From contig NC_061121.1 of the NCBI RefSeq assembly GCF_002878395.1, forward strand, positions 130,570,870-130,634,869: a stretch of 64,000 nt of DNA. The letters are read 5' to 3'. Shown in pieces: positions 46,750 to 57,372 of this stretch (position 1 is the stretch's first letter; every line of letters begins with the position of its first letter). The notes beneath the pieces are model-generated. The model saw only the letters and a program-made list of their open reading frames with translations. It ran no database searches and was not told the DNA's origin. The position numbers were made by a program, and so were the translations under genes. The DNA comes from Capsicum annuum. Its lineage: Eukaryota > Streptophyta > Magnoliopsida > Solanales > Solanaceae.

Positions 46750-48917
46750 TCTAACAACCCAAATTTTTTGTCCTTGAAAAATCCTTGATCTTTGAGTGCA
46801 CTACCCTGATTATGACTGACTATATTAGTCATAAGGTCTCTATATGGTTGCTAATACCTCAATCGTAGCTTGACTAGTGTTATAGCCTAAAGTTTCTATT
46901 ATGAATATGACTAGGGTTTACGAGTCATAATGTATGGATCACAGGGTGTCTAGTGTGTTACCTAAATGCTTCTATCTTGGTTACAACTAGGACCCTACTA
47001 GTCATAGGATCTCTTTATAAGTCATAGGGTACAAGTCCTAGGGTCAGCAATATGTGTAACCAAGGAATCTTACTAGACTACGAGTCAAGGGATGACTCAT
47101 AGCCAGTCGTTATGAGTCGTAGGGTGAATCATAATTAGTGGGCAGTAAATTTTAGCATTTTTAAATAAGGGCATTATGGTAAATTCCATTATTCCCACTA
47201 ATACCCCACACACATAAAACACTTTAGGGCCATTATCTCCAACCTTTATCTACCATAAACACTCTCTTTATTCTCTTAAATTCCCTATTTAAAGACAAGG
47301 CTAGGGTTTTGAGAAATTGGTCATCTATGGCTCTAAGGGTGATTTCATCTTCAAGTTTTTTGGGCATTAAGGCATTTATTTCTCTCCTAAACTTGTGTTT
47401 TCATTATTGCATGCATTGGTTTAATATTCACATGGTTTTTATGTTGGGTTTTGAATGATGGGTTGAGTGTTTTGAATGTAAATTGTTTAAATGCTTTTAC
47501 TATGATTATTATGGATTTATTATGAGTTGAATTGATAATTTTTAACACATTAGGGTGTATGGGAGTGGTTAATGAAATAGGGGTGCAAGGATTCCCCAAA
47601 TTTGTAACCAATGAACTAGGGGTACAAAGATTTCAAAAATAATTAGATTTTTGTATTGAACTTGATGAAAACCTCAACCCATGGACAAAATTGGTTTTGG
47701 AATATGAATAATCTATTTGCTTGACCCAGTTTTCTTAAATCTAACGCATTGCATGAATGACTAAGTAGATAATAATGATCTTGAAAATCATGTGGTGTAC
47801 AAGGATTCCACTAAGTGAATGATTTTCGTCAAAACCTTATGCAGTACAAGGAATCCCCCAAGTTGATTTAATAATAGAGTCTTGGGGTACAAGGATTACA
47901 CCACATGTTGGCTTAATGATATTATCTTGCAATCTATAGTCGGTATGACGATACCATTTAATGATGTTTTACTTATTGACTCCTTAGACTAAAGATGGGT
48001 TTTGTGCTAAATATATTAATTGGTCTTAAAAGGGGTTATATAGCTAGACATGAAGGTGGAGGTCCCGAGGGACTAATACTGGAAACTTATGTTTTTCGAT
48101 ATAAAAGTTTGTCTAGATAATTGTGTTCTTGTGTAACAATACATGTATATCTATGGCATGGATGGCGTAGGGTACAATGAATCCTCGACCATCTATGATA
48201 TCTCCAGTTTGTGGGGATAACAAGCACTGGGCCCAACATAGGCTGGCAGCTAGACCCATAATAACCAAGGGCTGTTATTAGTACGGTCAAGCTATACAAT
48301 CTAAGATAACAATTTGAAGTTTTTGCTAATAATTATTCCCTACCTAACATGTGATATATATTTATCAATATAAGCATATGAGTGAGCGTATTGTATTTTG
48401 ACTAATTTTGAACATTTGATTATGACTTTATTTTACCCCTTAACCCTAAGTTACATGCTAGTGCTTAACCTGCTAATCATCTCTAGACATTGTATCCCCA
48501 CATGATGTAAGACCTGAAGATACTTCTACTTTTTTGCATAGTGATAGGATATTAAGGTGACAACAGTTAGCTTGAAGTGGTAAACTTTCATTCTTTTGAA
48601 AAGCATTATTTCATGGTTTTGTTTCATTGGGTCGTAGACTTTTCTTAGACTTATTTTGGCTATCCTTGGGGATATTTCCCTACTTAGATTGATTATTAGT
48701 TTGATTTGGCTTAGAGATTTTGTGGATTACAATGGATTAGTATTGTTGATAATCTTAGAACCCTCTAAGCTTATATTTATTATATCTTGTTATATGTTTG
48801 AAAGTTATCTGCTACTAGCTGTATGGTATTTAGTTTGGATATGCAAAAGGGGTGGTCTCTTGTCCTTGAAGTACTTGATTAACCCATCATGGCTAGGCCC
48901 TATTTTGAGTCTTGAGA
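46750..48917 (+). mobile_element. 5' LTR of gypsy element J
   Basis: Starts at a worn TGTAATACC end (tctaacaacccaaatttttt) and shares with the 3' LTR at 54223 the phrases ttgtccttgaaaaatccttg, ctactatgagtcgta-type repeats, gagaaattggtcatcta, ggtgtatgggagtggtgaatgaaatagggg and atagtcggtacgac. It ends before a decayed PBS (tttgtattaaagcc, about 48920). The two LTRs are well diverged, indicating an old insertion. Confidence 0.78.
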
Positions 48918-49122
48918 AAGTTTGTATTAAAGCCATGTTTATAGTCAATTGGGTGTCCCAAAAGTCATGTAAAGTAGAGTCAATTTTATGAGTGTGTAGC
49001 ATGCCACACTTATAACGCAGAGGCTATGAGACATTTAGGAATATTTCCCTTTATTGTGTTTGGGCTGTAGTGTCTAGGATGTTAAATTTTCTTCTAATTC
49101 CTTTTTTTTGTATTTCAAATCA

Positions 49123-50384
49123 TACCTCCCAAAGTATCTAATGCTTGTGGAAATACTTCTATCCTATTTGAGGACAATGTTGATGGAATTCGTCATATCT
49201 ATGGGTTACAAACATAGTCTAAGATCCCTGCTTTTGATTGCCCTCATAGAGTTCTACCAGCCTCTACCGATCCTTCTTCGGCCAGTAATCCTCATACTCA
49301 TTCACTTTAAAGAGATATTACTAATGTCAACTTCCACTGTTAAATTTATCTCTTAACCCAATTGGCGACAACTCAATAATGTCAGTTGGATCCTTTTTAT
49401 TCTGATGTAAGTTTTTATAAGATTACTCGAGTTGGGTAGTTTATGAGGCTCAATTCTTCAACCTTTATTATCTCTAATATCTTAAAAAATCCTCTAGGTT
49501 TCATAGATAAGATGGAGAAGATCTCCAAGTTATGCATACTTCTTACTCTAAGGGTGTAGAATTTGTCACATATCAGTTTAAAGATGTGGCATATCAATGG
49601 TACGAGGAGTAGGATCAGTCTAGGGATAATGATGCAGATTTGGAATTATGGGATAATCTTTCTACTGCTTTTCTAGATTATTTCTTTCCTAAGTAGTTGC
49701 GGAAGGTGAAAGATGAGGATTTCATGAATTTGAAGTAAGGAAAAATTACTTTGTAGGAGTATTCCTTGAAATTTCATTAGTTGTCTCTCTATACTCCTTT
49801 GCTATTATCTAACATTGGGCTATGATGAGAAAGTTTGCTTCTGGGTTATTTCAGGACTTATTCCTAGAGTACAAGGTTGCACTACTAAATAATGGCATGG
49901 ATATCCCTAGGCTTATGGTGTATATGCAATAAGTCAAAAAAGAAAAGAAGAAGCAAGAAGATATAGAAGAGAGGCCAAGTAAAAGGTTTAGATATTTGGA
50001 TCAAGGTGGAGGTTAGATGAAAAGTGGTAGAGATGGTAAAAAATTGTTTATGAAAAATTGGGGGAGTTCTAACTTTTACTTGATGGCTAGTACTCCTTAT
50101 CCGAAGCCATTCGATGATCATCGTTTCTATTCAATCTGTGGTTTTAAGGCACAAGGTGCCCAGTCTCAGATTGGTAGAGCATAGTCAACTCCAACGTATC
50201 CTCTTTCTTAGCTTTGTGGTCAGTTATATCATGGTTTTTATGGTTAGGGGAGGAGCTAGTGTATCAATTATCCTTAACATATACATATAAAGAGAAATTA
50301 TTGCATGGGTAAGGTTTCTTCTAGGGCTAATAAGGTCCCTATTTCTACTTCTTAATCCCCAAAACCAAAGGATTCAACTTCTAG
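49123..50384 (+). pseudogene. gag of element J
   Basis: The initiator is changed to ATA (cat-acc-tcc for the usual atgcctcc start). Recognisable gag pieces: W-Y-E-E near 49600, L-E-L-W-D-N-like and F-F-L around 49650, R-K-V-K-D-E-D-F-M-N-L-K near 49700, E-Y-S-L-K-F-H near 49760, L-E-Y-K-V-A-L-L-N-N-G-M-D-I near 49870-49900, matching the order of chromovirus gag. Zinc-knuckle cysteines are not clearly preserved. Dense stops. Confidence 0.8.
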
Positions 50385-50850
50385 TGCCGACACTAGATGA
50401 AATAGTCTATATGCTTATGCCACGTTTTAGGACTCTTAGTCCTTTCCTGAAGTCGTTAATGGTACATTAGAACTCTTTTCCTTTGATGTGTCCTGTATTC
50501 TTAATCTGGGGTCAACTTTTTCTTATGTGACCTCTTATGTGTTTATTAGTTTTGGTTTTTATCCCAAAAGTATTTTGGATCCCTTTTCTATTTGACCCTG
50601 GTAGGTTATTGTGTGGTTGCTAGAAGTGTCTATAGGGGTTATATGGTGTCTATTTGTGGTATGGAGACATTGGTGGATTTGATAGAGCTGGACATATAAG
50701 ATTTTAGTGTGATCTTGGGGATGGATTGACTTTACTTGTGTTATACCTCTCTTAATTATAGGACACCAATGGGTCAACTTCTAATTCTCGAATGAAAAGG
50801 TGATTGAGTAGGAAGGTACTTCCCTTGTGCCTAAGGGGATGTTTATTTCT
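50385..50850 (+). pseudogene. Retropepsin of element J, active site mutated
   Basis: The segment F-S-F-D-V-S-C-I-L-N-L-G-S-T-F-S-Y-V-T-S-Y-V corresponds to the chromovirus protease active-site block, where the family has Asp-Pro-Gly-Ser-Thr. Codons 50503-50517 read Asn-Leu-Gly-Ser-Thr. Both changes are consistent with G-to-A and C-to-T transitions. The later I-L-G-M-D-like part is near 50710-50725 (gatcttggggatggattgac). Catalytically dead. Confidence 0.85.
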
Positions 50851-50859
50851 TATCTTAGA

Positions 50860-51720
50860 GCTTGAGAATTGATTTCAAAGGTGTTGATATATCATCTAGT
50901 TTGGTTAAGGATTCTAGTTCTGAAAGTCCTTCTTTACAGTCCGTCCCTATGGTTAATGAGTTTCTTAAGATCCTTCCTAATGATCTACCTGGTATTCTTA
51001 CCTTTAGGGAAATTGATTTTGGGATTGACCTTCTATTGGCTACCCATCCTATCTATATTCCTCCCTATATAATTGGTCTAGCTAAGTTGAAAAAACTTAA
51101 GGAGCAGTTGAAAGATCTTTCTAAGAAGGGTTTTATTCGCCTTTGCGTATATCCATTGGGTACTCTATTCTCTTTGTGAAGAATAAGGATCGATCCTTTC
51201 GAATTTGCTTAGACTACCACTAGTTGCATAAGAAGACGATACAAAATAAAAACCTCTTCCTTGGAATGATGATCTCTTTGACCAGCTTTCGGGTGCAAAT
51301 TACTTTTCTATGATTAACCTTCAGTCAGGCTATACTTAGTTTAAGATTAGGTCGGTGGATAATCCTAAATGACTTTCAAAACCCAGTATGGTCAATTTGA
51401 GTTCTTGGGATGTCCTTTGGTTTGACTAATGCACTGATGACATTTATGGATCTTATGAACTGGGTTTTTCATAAATACTTGGATTTGTTTGTGATTGCAT
51501 TTATTGATGATATTTTTGTATATTATATGAGCAAGGTAAATTATGCCAATCACCTCTATGTAGTGTTGTAGGCCATAAAGGATCAATAATTATATGCTAA
51601 ATTTTCTAAGTGTGGGTTCTTGTTGAATGCTGTTACTTTTTTGGGTCATGTTGTTTCTAGTGAAGAGATCATGGTGGATCCAAAGAAAATTATCATGATC
51701 AAAAAATGGCCTAGGCCCAT
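50860..51720 (+). pseudogene. Reverse transcriptase of element J
   Basis: A 105-codon open piece (50862-51179) carries V-P-M-V-N-E-F, L-P-N-D-L-P-G, E-I-D-F-G-I-D-L-L and L-K-K-L-K-E-Q-L-K-D-L-x-K-K-G-F-I-R, the invariant start of gypsy RT. Then Y-F-S-M-I-N-L-Q-S-G-Y near 51300 and the catalytic F-I-D-D at 51500-51511, followed by I-F-V-Y. The catalytic aspartates are intact, but stops and frameshifts between blocks prevent expression. Confidence 0.93.
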
Positions 51721-52330
51721 GACTCAAACGCTGGTATAATAGGTGGTTTATGGAGTTCTTCTCATCGATTGCTGCCCTATTAATAATGTTAACCCAAAAA
51801 AGTTGAAGTTTTTGTGGTCAATGCTTGTTAGGGATGTTATAAGAAATTGAAAGATAAGTTCACTTCTGCTCCTATTTTGACACTTCCAGAGGGTACTAAT
51901 GGTTTTGTTGTCTATTGTGATGCATCTCATATGGAACTTGGTTGTGTTGTGATTCAGCATAGCACTGTGGTGGTATATGCTTCTAGCCAGCTGAAAGTAC
52001 ACAAGAGGAATTTTTTGACTCATGATATCGATTTATTGGCTTTCGAATTTTCTTCAAAAATCTAGTGTCACTACTCGTATGGGTACATGTTAACATCTTT
52101 TTAGATTATTAGAGCCTGCAGTACATATTCACCTAGAAGGACTTGAATCTTAAGCAAAGGAAATGGCTTGAGTTTCTCAAGAATTGTGATATGATACTCT
52201 ATTATCATCCAGGTAAAGCTAATATGGTTTCTAATGCTCTTAGCAGGTTATCCATGGGAAGCTTTTCTCATGTTGATGTGGAGAAGCCAACTTTGGTGAA
52301 GAATATTCCTTGATTGGCTAATCTTGGAGT
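51721..52330 (+). pseudogene. RNase H of element J
   Basis: Open piece 51847-52065: L-K-D-K-F-T-S-A-P-I-L-T-L-P-E-G, then V-V-Y-C-D-A-S-H-M-E-L-G-C-V-V with the first catalytic Asp, and K-R-N-F-L-T-H-D-I-D-L-L-A-F-E. Later L-K-Q-R-K-W-L-E-F-L-K-N-C-D and G-K-A-N-M-V-S-N-A-L-S-R at about 52140-52250 close the domain. Clear gypsy RNase H. Confidence 0.92.
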
Positions 52331-52850
52331 TTGTATTTTAGATTCTTAAGATGGAGGTGTGTTTGTTCAATTGGTGGTGAAATCATCTTTTGGTGCTGAG
52401 GTGAAGGAGAAGAAAGTTTTGGATCCCATCTTGATGCAGTTTAAGGATAATGTGGGTCAGCAAAATGTGATGGCTTTTGAGATTCATGGTGATGGTATCT
52501 CAAGATACCAAGGTAGGTTATGTGTTCCCGATGTAGATGGGCTGCGAGAAATAGTTTTTGCTAAGGCTCATGAGACGCGGTATACTATTATCAAGGTTCA
52601 ACAAAGATGTACCCTATTTTCAAAGAAATTTATTGGAGGAATACCATGAAGAGGGACGTGGAAAGTTTTGTGGCCAAGTCTATGGTTTGTCTACAGGTAA
52701 AGATTTACAACTTGAGGCATGGTGGTTTGCGTCAAAAGATTGAGTTTCGTTTGTTTAAAAGAGAAGTGATTAATTTGGATTTCATTATTGGTCTTCCACA
52801 GTCTCGTTATCAGTTCGATTGCATTTGGGTCATCGTTGATAGGATAACTA
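52331..52850 (+). pseudogene. Integrase N-terminal half of element J
   Basis: From about 52500: R-Y-Q-G-R-L-C-V-P-D-V-D-G-L-R, A-H-E-T-R-Y (zinc-binding His region), M-K-R-D-V-E-S-F-V-A-K-S and V-C-L-Q-V-K, R-H-G-G-L, then I-N-L-D-F-I-I-G-L-P-Q-S and I-W-V-I-V-D-R-I-T, the first part of the catalytic core with its Asp. The reading frame is interrupted at 52851 by an MITE. Confidence 0.92.
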
Positions 52851-53127
52851 TGTAGCCATTTGGCCATGAAAATTATTTACATTCTTTCAGAAAATTATTT
52901 CAGCATAGTGAAAAAAGTTAAAAATAAGATGTGTTTGGCTGTGAAAATTCCAAATACAATTCCAGAATTGTATTTAGATAAGTGAATTTTTTCACTTATA
53001 CTTCTCTCCCAAAATATCAAAAACAACTTTAATTTATATTCATGGCCTAACACAACTCTAACTCCAACTTCAATTTCAACTCTATCTCCAACTCTGGAAA
53101 ATTATGATTTTCATGGCCAAACGGGCC
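52851..53127. mobile_element. Tourist/PIF-Harbinger-like MITE, 277 bp, in integrase J
   Basis: Left end tgtagccatttggccatgaa and right end complement ggcccgtttggccatgaa are inverted repeats, and CTA flanks both sides (52848-52850, 53128-53130). Removing the insert and one CTA rejoins the integrase frame at ...D-R-I-T/K-S-A-Y-F-L-P. A GGCCNGTTTGG-like TIR and 3-bp duplication suggest PIF/Harbinger. The superfamily is inference. Confidence 0.85.
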
Positions 53128-53130
53128 CTA

Positions 53131-54150
53131 AGTCTGCTTACTTCTTGCCTATGAGGAGTAATTATTCAGCGGAGGATTATGCTATGCTTTTGATCAAGGA
53201 AATCTTCAAGTTTCATGGTGCTCCAATTTCTATTATATCTGATCTAGCTACTCAATTCTCATCTAACTCCTGGCGATCTTTCAAAGAGGTTTAGGAACTA
53301 TGGTAAACCTTAGCACCGTTTTTCACCCATAGATGAATTGACAAGCAGAGAGGACTATCCAGACCTTGAAAGATATGATTCAATCCTGTGTGATTGTCTT
53401 TAGTGGTAGTTTGGTTGATGATTTTTCTCTAATCCAGTTCACTTGGAATAACAACTATTATTTCAACATTCAGATGGCTTTATTCGAGGCTTTGCATGGT
53501 ATGCGATATTATTATCCTATTGGGTAGTTTGAAGTTCATGAGACTAGATTGCTTAGCCTAGATTAGGTTCATCATTCCATGAAGAAGGTGAAGGTGATTA
53601 GGGATAGGCTTAAGACTGCTCAAAGTTGACAAAAGTCCTATGTGGATGTGAGGTAAATGGAGATTAAGTTTTATGTTAGAGATTGGGTTCTCTTGAAGGT
53701 GTCTCCCATTAAATGAATGATGATGATTGGAGAACAGGGGAAGCTTTCTCCCCATTTTATTGGCTCATACTAATTTTGAGAAGAGTGGGCAATCTGGATT
53801 ATGAGATGGAGTTGCTTTTGATTTAGGAATATGTTCATCCAGTGTTCCATATCTCAATGTTGAAGAAGTGTGTAGGTGATCCCTTCTTGGTTGTTCATTT
53901 TGAGAGGGTTGGTATTATGGATTTCTTGTCTTATGAGGAAATATCAGTGGAGATTTTTGATAGGTAGGTATGCAGGTTGAGGTCCAAGGATGTGGATTCG
54001 ATAGAGGTTCTACGGCGGAACCAAAAGTTTGAACATGTTACTTGGGAAGCTAAAGTGGACTTAGTATTTTGCTTTGGATAATCGTTCTTAACGTAGATGT
54101 ATTCCTTGATATCTTTGTTTTCTGTCTTTGTTAAAGGTAAGTGTTGTTGT
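53131..54150 (+). pseudogene. Integrase C-terminal half and chromodomain-like tail of element J
   Basis: K-S-A-Y-F-L-P, Y-S-A-E-D-Y-A, K-F-H-G-A-P-I-S-I-I-S-D (second catalytic Asp) and F-S-S-N-S-W continue the core. Then V-H-P-V-F-H-I-S-M-L-K-K-C near 53830, a region S-Y-E-E-I-S-V-E-I, and R-S-K-D-V, V-L-R-R-N and T-W-E-A near 54000-54050, the typical order of the chromodomain-bearing tail of chromovirus integrase. Two stops lie in the tail. Confidence 0.9.
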
Positions 54151-54222
54151 GTTCCGTGTTAAATCATGCTAATGGATGCCTTGTCTTATTCTTCGGGGAT
54201 AAATTATCCTAGTGGGGTATAA

Positions 54223-55491
54223 TTTAATACCTCAATTTTGGTCCTTGAAGAATCCCCGATCTTTGAGTTCACTTCCCTAAGTACTACTGACTATACGAGT
54301 CATAAGATCTCTATATGGGTCATAAGACCCCAATAATTTCTTGACTAGTGTGCTAGCCTGGAGTTTCTATTGTGACTACGTTTGGGGGTCAAAATTCGTA
54401 AAGACTCTATACGTGTCGTGATGTACCGATCGTAGGGTGACCAGTGTTTAACCCAAATACTTTTGTCTTTCTTATGACTAGAAGCCTAGTTGTCGGGTAT
54501 AATTACAAGTCATAAGGTATAAGTTGTAGGGTCGGCAGTGTGTGTACCTAGGGACTCTACCTTGACTACGAGTCAAGGTACGACTCGTAGCCAGTCGGTA
54601 CGTGTTGTAGGGTGACCTATAGCGACTGGATGGTAAATTCCAGTGCTTTTAGGTAAGGGCATTATGGTCAATTCCCTCATTCCCAGTTAGACCCCTCCAT
54701 ACATAAAACACCTAGGGACTATTATTTCAAATCTTTATCAATTATAAACACTCACTTTACTCTCACAAATTCCCCATTCAAAGAAAATTCTAGGGTTTCG
54801 AGAAATTGGTCATCTAGAGCTCTAAGGGTGATTTCTTTCTTAAATTTTATAGGGATTAAGGCATGTATCTCTCTCCCAAAATTTGTGTTCTGATTATTGC
54901 ATGAATTGGTTTAATATTCACATGGGTTTGATGTTATGTTTGAAATGATGGGTTGATGGCTTCAGAAATAAATTGTTTAGATGTTTTCATATGATTATTA
55001 TAGACTTATTATGCATTGAATTGATGATTTGTGAACTCATTGGGGTGTATGGGAGTGGTGAATGAAATAGGGGTACAAGGATTCCACAAATTTGTAACCA
55101 ATGGAACTGGGGGTATAAGGATTTCCCAAAATAATTGGATTTTGGTTTTCAACTTGATAAGAACCTCAACCCACTGGCATAATTGTTTCTGGAATTTAAA
55201 TAATCATTTGGCTTGGCCTACATTTCTTAAAACTAATGCATTTCTTAAATGGATAAATGGATAATTATGATCTTGAAAACCTTGTAGGGTACAAGGATTC
55301 CCCTAAGTGAATGATTTTTTGAAAACCTTATAGGGCATAAGGAATTCCCCAAGTTGATTTAATAATGGAGTCTGGGGGTACAAGAATTCCCACCAGTGTT
55401 GTCTCAATAACATGAACTTACAAGCTATAGTCGGTACGACGATATCACTTAATGATGCCTTGATGATTCACTCCTTGGACTAAAAGATAGG
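54223..55491 (+). mobile_element. 3' LTR of element J, truncated at LTR K
   Basis: Begins at tttaatacctc after a purine-rich tract (agtggggtata) and repeats the phrases of the 5' LTR. It stops at about 1.27 kb where TGTAATGCC of LTR K begins. The rest is missing, so K inserted here or a deletion joined the two. Confidence 0.8.
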
Positions 55492-57372
55492 TGTAATGCC
55501 TCAGGGTTTTCAGTCCTTGAAAATTTTTAAAATTTTGTATCCACTGCCTTTACTATCACTTGGCCTATGAGTCATAGGGTTTCTTGATGGGTCAAATCAT
55601 AACCAAATCAGTAAGTTTGTGGATAGATTCTTCTCTGAGTACGAGGAGATCACTAAGAGTCGTAACTATTTGTTAGAAGTCGTTAGGTGTAAATCATAGG
55701 TGTCTAATGTATAACCTAATTTGGATTTTATGTTGACTATAACTGGATAATATGAGTCCAAGGGTCACATTATGAGTCATAAAGACTAATGTATATTACC
55801 TTGGTGGTTCTGTCTTGGTTACTAATAATTGTGACAAGCCATAAGGAGTGGCTATGAGTAAATGGTTGACCCGTAGTTGATGGCGACACTTTTTTAATTT
55901 CTAAGTTAAGGGCATTGTAGACATTTACTCTCTTATCCAAATTGGAACCCACATCTTATAAACCCTTTAGGGTGTCATTACCACTTTGAAAAAAATCCAA
56001 GTAGCTTCTCAAACACTCCAAAAGGCTCTCTAAATTCCCTCAAGCAAGTCAAGCTAGGCTTCATTAAGTTGGTCATCTAAGGGCTCTAAAGTTTAAATGT
56101 CTACTTGAAACATGATATTTCAGGCAAGTGAAACTACCCTTAATCTTAATATCTCTATTATGAAAGTACATGGTTATTTACGTGATTAAAAGTAAGGGTT
56201 TTGATATGATTGAGGGTTTTAACATGAATAGTTCGTTAATTATTTTCCCATTGCTTTGTTGTGCATTACTTATGTTTTAACTATGGCTTTGAACTTGTGG
56301 CTGCATGGTTATGGTAAATAAACTAAGAGATTGTGATTTCCCAAATTTATGACTTCTGAAGTGGTTATGACCCTAACCCCATATTTTGAAGTTGTTTTCA
56401 GTTATGAAAAATTGTTTTGGAATGTTAATGTTACCTTGAAAGTGTTGTTGGTATGATGATACCAACAATGAATGCTAAATATGTATTGTGCTTCAATAAA
56501 TAGGATTGTGTGATTATTTTTTTAATTGGGCTTTACAGAGGGCTGTGTAGTTGTGTCGTAAAAGTGGAGGTCTGAGAGACCAACACTGGAAACCGCGATT
56601 GCCGACACAGGGGTCTATATAATTGGGTTGTTTATGTCTACCTATTATTATTATTATATGATTAGGAGGTTCGAGTCCCCTATAACTCATTGGATAATTT
56701 GGTGCTTGTGTCACCTTTATATGTGGGGAGGTTCGAGTCCCCTATAGTGCCTATGTTTACCCTCTGGTTTGTGCGGCCACATGCACTGGGCCCTATCAGG
56801 TGGGGGAGAACGGGCCCATCCAGCCTGTGGGTGTCTTGTATTTTATGATGATTGAGCAATACAATCTAAACTAAAGTTTTAAAATGCATATTAATCCTCG
56901 TTCCCTATCAAGCAAAGTGATATATATATATTTGCATATACATTAGATAATGTGCATGGAATCTCAAATGATTTATAATAGTTGATCATAACATTATGTT
57001 GTCCCATATCCCTGAGTTACATGCTAGCGCTCCAACTGCTAACAATCGTCGGACATTGTATTGCCATGGAATGAAGGAACTAGCCATGCTTCTACTTCTC
57101 CTACTCAGTAATTAGGATTTGGGATCATCTTGAGAGTTGACATTTTAGTGGTGAGCTTCAGTACATTGAAAGACTATATTTTATGTTTTGGTCTCTTAGG
57201 TCTTAGACTACCTAAATTTGTTTTTGTCTATAGTCGGGGGCATGTACCGACACTTTATTGGTATTCAATTTTGGTTCATGTCTAGAAGGATTTATTGGAT
57301 TACTATGGACTTAGGTGGTGTTGGCCAGTTGTTTTGGCTGGTGGTTGGTTGTTGATCATATAAATATTAATT
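55492..57372 (+). mobile_element. LTR K (related to LTRs I and J), cut at LTR L
   Basis: Begins TGTAATGCCTCAGGG and contains ggttcgagtcccctata twice (56668, 56730), catgcactgggccctatcagg (56770) and cgggggcatgtaccgaca (57237), the phrases that mark this LTR group. Its right end is not seen because LTR L starts at 57373. Confidence 0.75.
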
